From positions 1 through 64,000 of the forward strand of contig CP053447.1 in NCBI GenBank assembly GCA_013285425.1: 64,000 nt of DNA, read 5' to 3'. The notes beneath the pieces were generated by a model. It saw only the letters and a program-made list of their open reading frames with translations. It was not told where the DNA came from and made no database searches. Each line of letters begins with the position of its first letter. Within the stretch, counting starts at the first letter, position 1. The DNA comes from Ignavibacteriota bacterium. GTDB taxonomy: Bacteria; Bacteroidota; Ignavibacteria; Ignavibacteriales; Ignavibacteriaceae. A program made the translations under genes and the position numbers. This document shows positions 18,412 to 26,360 of the stretch, piece after piece.

Positions 18412-19140
18412 TTGAAAATAAAAATTGAAAATAATGATTCTATATTTTTTACCGACAAAGAAGATCCAGCAAGTTTTTCACTCTCGAATCAATTTGCTGA
18501 ACACCTGGAGTTTACCCTTGTAAAAGATAAAAATACAGCAAGCGGTGCAGATGCTTATTTTGCATTATCACTTGCAGTAAGAGATAGAATGGTAAGAAAC
18601 TGGCTCCGCACTCAAAAAGTATATCACGATAAAGATGTTAAAAGAGTTTATTACCTTTCACTGGAATATCTGATGGGAAGAATTCTTGGCAATGCTCTGA
18701 TCAATCTTGATTATTACAATGAATGCGGTGTTATTTTGAATCGTGATGGTTATAATTTGAATGAAATAATGGAACAGGAACTTGATATGGGTTTGGGTAA
18801 CGGCGGTTTGGGCAGATTAGCTTCTTGTTATCTTGATTCAATGGCTACTCTTCAACTGCCTGCCTTTGGATATGGAATAAGATATGAATATGGAATATTT
18901 GAACAGGATATTGAGAATGGTTATCAGGTTGAAAGAGCTGATAATTGGCTGCGTAATGGAAACCCATGGGATTTGATGAGAAGATCATTGACATATAAGT
19001 ACAGTTTTATGGAAAAACTGAAACATATAATAAAGGAAACGGAGAACTTGGCTTTAAGTGGGTTGACACTGAAAATGTTCTGGCAGTTGCATACGATGTT
19101 CCAATACCCGGATATAAAAGTCAGGTTGTTAATAATTTAA
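18412..19140 (+). CDS. glgP: Glycogen/alpha-glucan phosphorylase, N-terminal part (frameshifted)
   Basis: Phosphorolysis of alpha-1,4-glucans to glucose 1-phosphate. The TTG start at 18412 has AAAGGGAAAA just upstream. Typical motifs are RVYYLSLEYLMGR, DMGLGNGGLGRLASCYLDS and GYGIRYEYGIF. The match to the family ends at LTYKYSF: after the TTTT run at 19005-19008 the frame is wrong, and about 44 unrelated residues lead to a stop at 19140. Shifting back one base (or restoring one T) gives FYGKTETYNKGNGE and then WVDTENVLAVAYD, the normal continuation. The gene is therefore broken by a single-base deletion, real or from sequencing. Confidence 0.9.
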   Translation: MKIKIENNDSIFFTDKEDPASFSLSNQFAEHLEFTLVKDKNTASGADAYFALSLAVRDRMVRNWLRTQKVYHDKDVKRVYYLSLEYLMGRILGNALINLDYYNECGVILNRDGYNLNEIMEQELDMGLGNGGLGRLASCYLDSMATLQLPAFGYGIRYEYGIFEQDIENGYQVERADNWLRNGNPWDLMRRSLTYKYSFMEKLKHIIKETENLALSGLTLKMFWQLHTMFQYPDIKVRLLII

Positions 19141-19142
19141 GA

Positions 19143-20900
19143 TTGTGGCGCGCAAAAGCTACCATCGACTTTGAATTTGCTGATTTTAATAAAGGGAACT
19201 ATATTGAATCAGTAGCAAAAAAAGATGACTCTGAAACAATTTCAAAAGTTCTTTATCCAAATGATACTTATGTAGAAGGAAAATTTTTAAGATTAAAACA
19301 GCAGTACTTTTTCGTTTCAGCTACTCTTCAGGATATTATAAGAAAATATAAAATTAAGCACTCTTCATTTGAGCAATTTGCTGATAAAACCTGTATTCAG
19401 CTTAACGATACACATCCTGTAGTTGCTATACCCGAACTGATGAGAATTTTAATCGATGATGAAAACTTAAGCTGGGATAAAGCATGGGATATTACTTCAA
19501 AAACTTTTGCTTATACTAATCATACCGTTGTTCCTGAAGCTTTGGAAGAATGGTCTGAACAGATTTTTAGTAATCTTCTCCCAAGACATCTCCAGATCAT
19601 TTATGAAATTAACAGAAGATTTGTTGAGAAAGTAAGACAGGAATACACAAAAGATGAAGCGGTGATAGAAAAGCTTTCGATTATTTCAGGCGGAAAAGAT
19701 AAAAGAGTAAGAATGGCTAACCTTGCTATAGTAGGGAGTTTTGCCGTTAATGGTGTGGCTGCACTGCACACAAATATTTTGAAAAAAAGAATTTTTCCTG
19801 ATTTTAATAAAATCTATCCTAAGAAATTCATAAATGTTACCAATGGAATAACTCCAAGGCGATGGCTTATTACTGCCAATCCTTTGTTATCTCAGTTACT
19901 GATTGAAAGAATTGGATTTGATTGGGCAAAGGATTTAACTCAGATAAAGAAAATTGAGAAGTTTGTTGAGGATAAAGAATTTACAGAACAATGGCAGAAA
20001 ATAAAGTTTAATAATAAACTTGCGCTTATTGAACTGATTGAGAAGGAACATGATATAAAGATAAATCCCGAATCAATTTTTGATGTGCAGATAAAACGTT
20101 TTCATGAGTATAAGAGACAACTGTTAAATGTATTTCATATCATTACACTTTATAACAGAATCAAGCATAACCCTAAAATTAAAATGGTTCCGCGTACAAT
20201 TATTTTCAGCGGAAAAGCTGCCCCTGCATATTATGCAGCTAAGATGGTAATAAAGCTTATAAATTCAGTTGCAGATGTTGTTAATAACGATCCTGATGTT
20301 GGTGATAAACTAAAAGTTGTCTTTCTGAAAAATTATTCTGTTTCATTAGCTGAAAAGATTATACCAGCCTCCGATCTGTCTGAACAGATTTCAATGGCTG
20401 GGTTGGAAGCATCAGGAACAGGTAATATGAAGTTTGCATTAAATGGTGCCTTAACAATCGGAACAATGGATGGAGCTAATGTTGAGATAAGAGAAGAAGT
20501 GGGGGACGAAAATATTTTTATCTTCGGGCTTCTGGCTGATGAAGTTGTTAAACTTAAATCAAATGGCTATAATCCGCGTGAGTATTATGAAAAAAACAGT
20601 AACCTAAAGCATATTGTTGATATGATCGCGACAAACTTTTTTAATCCGAAAGAGTTTGGAATTTTTGATGATATGATAAGAGGATTGATGAATGTGGATT
20701 ATTATCTTCTGTTTGCAGACTATCAGTCATATATCGATACTCAGGATAAAGTTGCAAAGTTTTATACAGATAAATATGAATGGACAAAGAAATCGATATT
20801 AAATGTTGCAAGGATGGCAAAGTTTTCTTCAGATAGATCAGTGAAAGAATATGCTGAAAAAATCTGGAAGGTTAAACCAGTAAAAATAAATCGTCAATAA
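19143..20900 (+). CDS. glgP: Glycogen/alpha-glucan phosphorylase, C-terminal part (frameshifted)
   Basis: Continuation of the same enzyme in the -1 frame. Homologous sequence in this frame begins at about 19008, before the nominal start at 19143. It contains CIQLNDTHPVVAIPELMR, NVTNGITPRRWL, VQIKRFHEYKRQLLN and the pyridoxal-phosphate lysine region EASGTGNMKFALNGALTIG, followed by GTMDGANVEI. Joined to the N-terminal part the protein would be about 829 residues, normal for the short (non-regulated) phosphorylases. All catalytic motifs outside the break are intact. That favours a recent mutation or a sequencing error over long decay. Confidence 0.92.
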   Translation: MWRAKATIDFEFADFNKGNYIESVAKKDDSETISKVLYPNDTYVEGKFLRLKQQYFFVSATLQDIIRKYKIKHSSFEQFADKTCIQLNDTHPVVAIPELMRILIDDENLSWDKAWDITSKTFAYTNHTVVPEALEEWSEQIFSNLLPRHLQIIYEINRRFVEKVRQEYTKDEAVIEKLSIISGGKDKRVRMANLAIVGSFAVNGVAALHTNILKKRIFPDFNKIYPKKFINVTNGITPRRWLITANPLLSQLLIERIGFDWAKDLTQIKKIEKFVEDKEFTEQWQKIKFNNKLALIELIEKEHDIKINPESIFDVQIKRFHEYKRQLLNVFHIITLYNRIKHNPKIKMVPRTIIFSGKAAPAYYAAKMVIKLINSVADVVNNDPDVGDKLKVVFLKNYSVSLAEKIIPASDLSEQISMAGLEASGTGNMKFALNGALTIGTMDGANVEIREEVGDENIFIFGLLADEVVKLKSNGYNPREYYEKNSNLKHIVDMIATNFFNPKEFGIFDDMIRGLMNVDYYLLFADYQSYIDTQDKVAKFYTDKYEWTKKSILNVARMAKFSSDRSVKEYAEKIWKVKPVKINRQ

Positions 20901-20915
20901 TTTATTTGGAGCTTA

Positions 20916-21407
20916 ATGGAATACGAATTAAATCCCAGAACTCGAATAGGGCACGTTCATTTAACCGTTGCAAATCTTGAGAGAGCATTAAAATTTTACC
21001 GGGATCTAATGGGATTTCAGGTAACAGCAAGATTCGGCAAAGATGCAGTTTTTCTTTCGTCCGGTAATTATCATCATCATATTGGATTGAATACCTGGGC
21101 TGGTGAAAGTGCAACTCCTGCACCGCAAGGACATACCGGTCTTTATCATTATGCAATTCTATATCCTTCAAGGGAAGACCTTGCTAAAGCATTTAAAAGA
21201 ATATGGGAGGCTAATTATCCGATTGAAGGAGCTTCAGATCATGGTGTTTCGGAATCAGTTTATATTAAAGATCCTGATGGAAATATGATTGAACTTTATT
21301 ACGATAAACTTATTGAACAATGGCCAAGAGATGAAGATGGTAATTTAGTGATGATTACAAAACCTTTGGATGTTCCTGATCTGTTAAGCGAACTGGATAA
21401 GATTTAG
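20916..21407 (+). CDS. VOC-family (glyoxalase / extradiol dioxygenase-like) protein
   Basis: 163 residues in two beta-alpha-beta-beta-beta modules. The first begins IGHVHLTVANLERALKFYRDLMGF, and the second ends ESVYIKDPDGNMIELYYD. Candidate metal ligands are the histidine in GHVHL, a histidine in YHYAI and the glutamate in MIELYYD. It resembles CatE-type catechol-2,3-dioxygenase-like proteins, but VOC members have varied activities and the substrate is unknown. It starts 15 bases after glgP and 2 bases before the TerB-like gene, so the three may share a transcript. Confidence 0.75.
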   Translation: MEYELNPRTRIGHVHLTVANLERALKFYRDLMGFQVTARFGKDAVFLSSGNYHHHIGLNTWAGESATPAPQGHTGLYHYAILYPSREDLAKAFKRIWEANYPIEGASDHGVSESVYIKDPDGNMIELYYDKLIEQWPRDEDGNLVMITKPLDVPDLLSELDKI

Positions 21408-21409
21408 TT

Positions 21410-21883
21410 ATGTTTGATTATCTGAAAAAAATATTCAATGAAGAGCAGAATAATAGTTTAGCAGAACAAAAAGCTTCAGAAAATAGTAACCGCAAAACTG
21501 AAATTGCCGCTTGTGCTCTTTTTATTGAGCTGGCAAAAGCCGATGGTGAGTTTTCCGAAGATGAGAGAAAACTAATTATTTCTGAAATGAAGAAGACTTT
21601 TAATCTTGAAGATGATTGTATAAATGATCTGATAACACTTGCTGAACAAAAAATTAAAGAAAGTGTCAGCCTCTATGAGTTTACTACAATAATCAACAAT
21701 AAATTTACTCAGCAGGAAAAGATTGAATTGATTGAAAGCCTGTGGAGGCTGATATACACAGATCAAAAGCTGAGTACTTATGAAGATCATCTTATTAAAA
21801 TTATCAGTTCAACGATGAATATAGAACACAAACAGTTAATCAATTCAAAGTTATGGGTAAAGCAACAATTGGGGATAAATTAA
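21410..21883 (+). CDS. TerB-family protein
   Basis: 157 residues, mostly helical. The core AACALFIELAKADGEFSEDERKLI matches the TerB fold, with the acidic ADGEFSEDE loop thought to bind metal. A second half-repeat (IESLWRLIYTDQKLSTYEDHLI) is typical of the family. TerB-like domains occur in tellurite-resistance operons but also as stand-alone proteins of unknown role. No other ter gene is here, so tellurite resistance should not be assumed. It starts 2 bases after the VOC gene. Confidence 0.72.
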   Translation: MFDYLKKIFNEEQNNSLAEQKASENSNRKTEIAACALFIELAKADGEFSEDERKLIISEMKKTFNLEDDCINDLITLAEQKIKESVSLYEFTTIINNKFTQQEKIELIESLWRLIYTDQKLSTYEDHLIKIISSTMNIEHKQLINSKLWVKQQLGIN

Positions 21884-21984
21884 ACTGTTCTGCTTTCTGG
21901 TATTAAACAGGTACAAGATTGTTGTAAAATATTTTGATAATGATTTTACAAGTTGACTGTTTACTCTAATATTTGATTAAACAA

Positions 21985-22572
21985 CTATCTTTTTAATTCC
22001 TTTTCAATCATTGAAATTATCTCTTCACTCATTGGGTCAACCTTACTTAGGTACCGGGCAATAACATTTCCGTTCTTATCAATAATGAACTTTTCAAAAT
22101 TCCACTTGATTTCTGCATTACCCGTAACATCATTATTAGTTAAAATTGAGTAAAGAGGTGATTGATTTTTCCCGTTAACATCAATCTTATCAAAAAGTTT
22201 AAATGTTACATCAAACTTAGACGAACAGAAGTTTTTAATTTCTTCATTTGTACCCGGCTCCTGGTTTCCGAATTGATTACAAGGGAATGCCAATATCTCA
22301 AATCCCTTATCTTTGTATTTTTTGTAAATCTCTTCAAGAGCCGAATACTGCTTTGTGAAACCGCAGTAACTTGCAACATTGACAATCAGCAGAACTTTTC
22401 CCTGATAATCAGAGAGTTTTACTTCTTTACCATCAATATCATTGACTGTTATTTTACTTATGTTATTATTCATCTTATCATCTGTCTGATTCTTAATGGC
22501 ATGTGTTTGATGATGTAAAAGCAGCAATAACAGCAATGAAATATAAATTACATTTGAAAGCACTTTCTTCAT
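21985..22572 (-). CDS. Glutathione peroxidase family protein (cysteine type), exported
   Basis: 195 residues. A 25-residue N-terminal hydrophobic signal suggests a periplasmic or anchored enzyme. The peroxidase core has NVASYCGFTKQY with a catalytic cysteine rather than selenocysteine, FPCNQFGNQEPG with the catalytic glutamine and the likely resolving cysteine, and IKWNFEKFIID with the catalytic tryptophan. Cysteine-type bacterial enzymes usually use thioredoxin rather than glutathione. The small membrane-protein gene lies 24 bases upstream on the same strand. Confidence 0.88.
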   Translation of the reverse strand: MKKVLSNVIYISLLLLLLLHHQTHAIKNQTDDKMNNNISKITVNDIDGKEVKLSDYQGKVLLIVNVASYCGFTKQYSALEEIYKKYKDKGFEILAFPCNQFGNQEPGTNEEIKNFCSSKFDVTFKLFDKIDVNGKNQSPLYSILTNNDVTGNAEIKWNFEKFIIDKNGNVIARYLSKVDPMSEEIISMIEKELKR

Positions 22573-22596
22573 AAATATATCCTATAAACATATTAA

Positions 22597-22896
22597 TCAA
22601 TTTTGTTTTACTATATCCATTATTAAACAAGAAGTTAGCGGTGCATAGCCGAGTCTTTTTCTTCTTAAATAAAGCTTACTGCCCGACAATTGTCCGATTA
22701 AAAAAGCAGCAATTAAAAACGGATAAGTGTAAAGTTCAAATCCAATATTTGAAAAAATTCTTGCAAAGATTACAAATGGAATGGGTAAATGAATTGCGAG
22801 TACCCATTTAAGTGAAAACTTTTTAACACTTGCCCGCCAATAACCGAAAGGAAGATTGAATAAAAACACAAAGATTGTAACAAGTAATAAATTCAT
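22597..22896 (-). CDS. Small conserved-looking membrane protein
   Basis: 99 residues with three likely membrane segments (LLLVTIFVFLFNLPFGYW, LAIHLPIPFVIFARIF, YPFLIAAFLIGQLSG) and a basic RRKR stretch near the C-terminus. I do not recognise a named family. The pattern LPFGYWR...HLPIP resembles short uncharacterised membrane proteins of Bacteroidota. It lies 24 bases upstream of the glutathione peroxidase gene on the same strand and may be cotranscribed with it. Confidence 0.6.
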   Translation of the reverse strand: MNLLLVTIFVFLFNLPFGYWRASVKKFSLKWVLAIHLPIPFVIFARIFSNIGFELYTYPFLIAAFLIGQLSGSKLYLRRKRLGYAPLTSCLIMDIVKQN

Positions 22897-22982
22897 TGTA
22901 TATCAGTTTTTTGCCTGACGAACTTAAAAAAATATTGTTTTCAGATAAATGCTATAAATCACTACCGAGTTTAAAATAAAAA

Positions 22983-23011
22983 AGCTGCCCCAAAATTCTT
23001 ATAAGGCAGCT
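22983..23011 (-). terminator. Terminator after the 23.0-24.3 kb T9SS gene
   Basis: AGCTGCC (22983-22989) pairs with GGCAGCT (23005-23011). Extra A/T pairs on both sides extend the stem. Read on the minus strand it is followed by a run of T from the A-rich stretch at 22972-22982, and it lies 27 bases past the stop at 23038. The flanking T-rich bases on the plus strand make it possibly bidirectional. Confidence 0.75.
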
Positions 23012-23037
23012 TTTTGAGGTATCATTCTTAGCAAAAG

Positions 23038-24312
23038 CTATTTAATCAGAGTCATTTTTCTTGTTTGTGTAAAACTGACTGTTTCAATTTTATAAATATA
23101 TATTCCGCTGTTCAAATCCTTTGCATTGAAGTTAACATAGTGGACACCAGCTTCTTTGAACTCATCTATTAAGGTTTTGATTTTCTGTCCCAGCAGATTA
23201 TAAACTGTTAGTTTAACCATCTCGGAGCGGGGTAAGGTAAAACTAATTGATGTTGCTGGATTAAACGGATTCGGATAATTCTGTGTAAGGCTATACTGCG
23301 GATGTTTTGTAAAATCAATTTCTACAATTTTAGAATATGCAGATTGTCCGGTATTATCAATTTGTTTTAATCTATAAGAATATTTGCCATTTTGATTAAC
23401 ATTATCAACATAGTTGTATTGTTTCTGTGAATTGCTATTTCCAAAACCATTAACAAAAGCTAAAGTTGACCAATCAGTAACACTGGTTTTTCTTTCCACT
23501 TCAAATCCGAAATTATTAGTTTCAGTTTCGGTTATCCAGTTTAACTTAATACCGTTTGAAACCACAGTTGCAGAGAAAGAAGACAATTCAACCGGTAATG
23601 CACTCTGATTGTAGTTTAATGATCCTGGTGTTGAAATTTCTTTTCCGGTAGTCATTGTCCACATTCTTGAAAATCCCGATCCAATCATAGTGATACTCTT
23701 ATTTGGGAGAGAGTTTCCATCATCTCTTAAAGGCAGCTTTATTGCATCTACAGCGGAAGATGAAATCATAAGTTCAGATATGGCTGCCCAATCATAACCG
23801 GTATCTTCAAGTTTGAATAAAACAGGAATTGGTAAATCAACATCCTTAGGCATTTCATATGCAACTCCATGAATGATTTCACCAGATTCAACATCAACTA
23901 AAAGTATTCCACCTTCAGTATTTACAAATCCTGCGTTGTGTGTATCGATTGTAAGAACAGTAATTCCATCCGGAATAGGTGTAAATTTTTCTAACCGGTA
24001 ACTGTTTTCTGTCAACACAACATAAAATCCCTTACCAGCACTTTGATTTACCGGAGAGACAATTCCAGATAATTGACTGAAAGAATAAGTATAATATGCA
24101 TCATTATTTTCATAATAATAAAGTATCAAACCATATTGACTCATATCTGTTCCAACAGGGGCGACAATCTCAACAAACTCATCGCCTTCCAAAACACCTA
24201 TTGAACTATCAGCACAATTATAACTGAATTCATTTATCCAAATCTCTTGTGAAAACGAGAGATTTGTTAGACATAATAGAGGTACCAAAAAAAGGTAAAT
24301 TAAATTTTTCAT
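23038..24312 (-). CDS. Secreted T9SS cargo with lamin-tail-like N-terminal domain
   Basis: 424 residues. A signal peptide (about 1-21, ending LSFS) precedes a domain opening IWINEFSYNCADSS, then GDEFVEIVAPVGTDMSQY, which resembles the lamin-tail domain found in many exported bacterial proteins. From about residue 240 comes a fibronectin-like module (PVELSSFSATV...LNWITETETNNFGFEVERK), then the T9SS sorting domain (YSLTQNYPNPFNPATSIS to TRKMTLIK). The fibronectin plus sorting-domain half is closely similar to the next two genes, so the three likely share an origin and differ in their N-terminal business ends. Function unknown. Confidence 0.8.
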   Translation of the reverse strand: MKNLIYLFLVPLLCLTNLSFSQEIWINEFSYNCADSSIGVLEGDEFVEIVAPVGTDMSQYGLILYYYENNDAYYTYSFSQLSGIVSPVNQSAGKGFYVVLTENSYRLEKFTPIPDGITVLTIDTHNAGFVNTEGGILLVDVESGEIIHGVAYEMPKDVDLPIPVLFKLEDTGYDWAAISELMISSSAVDAIKLPLRDDGNSLPNKSITMIGSGFSRMWTMTTGKEISTPGSLNYNQSALPVELSSFSATVVSNGIKLNWITETETNNFGFEVERKTSVTDWSTLAFVNGFGNSNSQKQYNYVDNVNQNGKYSYRLKQIDNTGQSAYSKIVEIDFTKHPQYSLTQNYPNPFNPATSISFTLPRSEMVKLTVYNLLGQKIKTLIDEFKEAGVHYVNFNAKDLNSGIYIYKIETVSFTQTRKMTLIK

Positions 24313-24556
24313 AGTTCTCCTAAAATTATTTGAGTTTCTCTGGTTTATTATCGTAAAATGAGAGAAAAACTTTAATATTTGAGAAAAACAAAAAAGGCGG
24401 CTTTGAAGTCTTAATAATTTGTTGATGAATTAAGTTGAATAAGAGGGAATATCTGACTTTTTATAGCTAAATCGAAGATAACCATCAAGAAACAATTAAA
24501 GCACTATTTCAAGGTGAATAATTGCCGATTATATAATGTTTAATATTTATTTTAAT

Positions 24557-24585
24557 CAGGCAGGAAGCTAAAAGCAGCCTGCCTG
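24557..24585. terminator. Hairpin after the 24.6-26.3 kb T9SS gene
   Basis: CAGGCAGG (24557-24564) pairs with CCTGCCTG (24578-24585), a perfect 8-bp stem with a 13-base loop, 16 bases past the stop at 24601. The T-tract on the minus strand is poor (GATTAAAATAAAT), so it may be an mRNA 3'-stabilising hairpin rather than a strict intrinsic terminator. Nothing else is visible in the 288-base gap 24313-24600. Confidence 0.45.
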
Positions 24586-24600
24586 TAAATTTCTTGAGAA

Positions 24601-26313
24601 TTACTTAGCTAAGATCATCTTGTTGGTTTTGGAAAATTCTCCGGTTTTCAGTGTATAGAAATAAACTCCGCTTGAAAGTTTAGAAGCATCGAAAATGACA
24701 TTATAATTTCCAGCAGGTTTTTCTTCATTAACGAGTGTTGCGATTTCATTCCCGAGTATATCATAAACTTTTAATGTTACTTTACTGGTTACAGGTAACT
24801 GATAACCGATTAGCGTACTTGGGTTAAATGGGTTGGGATAATTTTGCTTTAAAGTATAATTCAATTTTTGCATCACTTCAGCTTCAATTATATCGGAGTA
24901 TTCATAACTGCCATCAAGATCGATTTGTTTTAATCTGTATTTGTGTTTCCCGGGTGTAATATCTTTATCAACAAATGAATATGATTTAGGTTTAGTTGAG
25001 GTTCCGCAGCCTGGTACAAAACCAATCTTTTCCCAGTCATATATGTTTTCGGATTTCGAAGGATTTATTTTTTCAATTTCAAATCCCAGATTGTTGGTTT
25101 CAGTTGCAGTAGTCCAGTATAACTGAATATTATCTTCTTTTACTGTTGCTGTAAAAGAAGATAATTCTACAGGAATAATTTCATAAATGCTTCCACGCTT
25201 CATAAAGATATCACAGATAACAGTATCATTTCTAATCCCGGACTCAGCATATAACATAGCAATATCACCATTGCTGTTTGTTATAACCTGCGAAGAGTTT
25301 CTTAATATATGACCGGGTGAAAGATCAGCAATAAGAATAGTATCGTTAAAAACGTAATTCTCAGCAAATAACAGATAAAAACCTTTTCCTGATGCACTTT
25401 GACTTGATTGATAAGTGATAAACAGTCGGTTTTGATCATCAACTTCCATCGCTTGAATTCCAGAAGGCATTTGACCCACAGGTGTAATTGCAGCAGGAGC
25501 TGAGAAAGTACCGCTAACATTATTTATATAATACAATCTTGAATTAGAGCTATATACAATATGTACTTTGTTATCAGAGTCAATTCTGATTCTTGGATAA
25601 TTTATATCTGTTGTAACATTTGTAGTATATTCCTGAAAAGTACCTGAAGTATTGTTAAAATATTTCAGAGGTCCTGACCATAAACCCGCGCCACTTCGTC
25701 CGGCGATATGAACTTTACCATTTGAATCAACATCCAGTGAAGCTTCAAAGTCACCGCTTGCTTCTCCGTTTGCTAAGAACACTTCAGGGGTTAAAGTGCT
25801 TGTTTTTAAATCATATCCTCTGTAGTAAAAATTATCTGTACCTGATGTAAATGTATAATAAACAAAGTGCATTACACTATCAGGTCCGATTTTTCCGTAA
25901 GGAGTTCCCTTATTCAAACCGCCCTGAGTTATAGCTATCGGAGATGAAAAGGATCCTGATACATTATTTATATACATTACCTGAAAAATTGAGGGATCAC
26001 GGGACTCATAGCAGATATGAATATTATCGTTTTGATCAATTGATAATGTTGAATAGTTATCATCAACGGAATTATTTGTGATGTTAACGGTTGAAAAATT
26101 TCCAAGAGCGTCCTCTTCAACAAAAAACAATTCATTGAAACTGCTGACAGTGCCTAACCCGCCGGTATAAGTTAATCTTAGTAATCCTTGTGAATTGTAT
26201 TGAGCAAATTGTCTGTTATTAAATCTGTTATTATATGCTATTGTGTCCTGAGTAAATTGTATTTGCGCCAGCGTGAATCCACTAGTGAAAATTAAAATTA
26301 GAAAAATCTTCAT
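24601..26313 (-). CDS. Secreted T9SS cargo with beta-propeller-like repeats
   Basis: 570 residues. A signal peptide (about 1-16) is followed by about 370 residues of repeated units of the form 'D-NNxHIxYxS...YINNVSGSFSxPxAIT', with at least four recognisable repeats, suggesting a beta-propeller or similar surface domain. A fibronectin-like module (PVELSSFTATVKEDNIQLYW) and a T9SS sorting domain (YTLKQNYPNPFNPSTLIG to TNKMILAK) close the protein. Function unknown. The upstream gene of the same family ends 47 bases away on the same strand, so cotranscription is possible. Confidence 0.8.
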   Translation of the reverse strand: MKIFLILIFTSGFTLAQIQFTQDTIAYNNRFNNRQFAQYNSQGLLRLTYTGGLGTVSSFNELFFVEEDALGNFSTVNITNNSVDDNYSTLSIDQNDNIHICYESRDPSIFQVMYINNVSGSFSSPIAITQGGLNKGTPYGKIGPDSVMHFVYYTFTSGTDNFYYRGYDLKTSTLTPEVFLANGEASGDFEASLDVDSNGKVHIAGRSGAGLWSGPLKYFNNTSGTFQEYTTNVTTDINYPRIRIDSDNKVHIVYSSNSRLYYINNVSGTFSAPAAITPVGQMPSGIQAMEVDDQNRLFITYQSSQSASGKGFYLLFAENYVFNDTILIADLSPGHILRNSSQVITNSNGDIAMLYAESGIRNDTVICDIFMKRGSIYEIIPVELSSFTATVKEDNIQLYWTTATETNNLGFEIEKINPSKSENIYDWEKIGFVPGCGTSTKPKSYSFVDKDITPGKHKYRLKQIDLDGSYEYSDIIEAEVMQKLNYTLKQNYPNPFNPSTLIGYQLPVTSKVTLKVYDILGNEIATLVNEEKPAGNYNVIFDASKLSSGVYFYTLKTGEFSKTNKMILAK

Positions 26314-26360
26314 AACAATTCTTCCAGTCTATCTGAATGCTATTTACAAATGTTTTATTA

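Noticed and set aside
21410..21883. Tellurite-resistance gene
   Set aside because: Only the TerB fold is present; no TerC/TerD/TerZ neighbours, so resistance is not supported.
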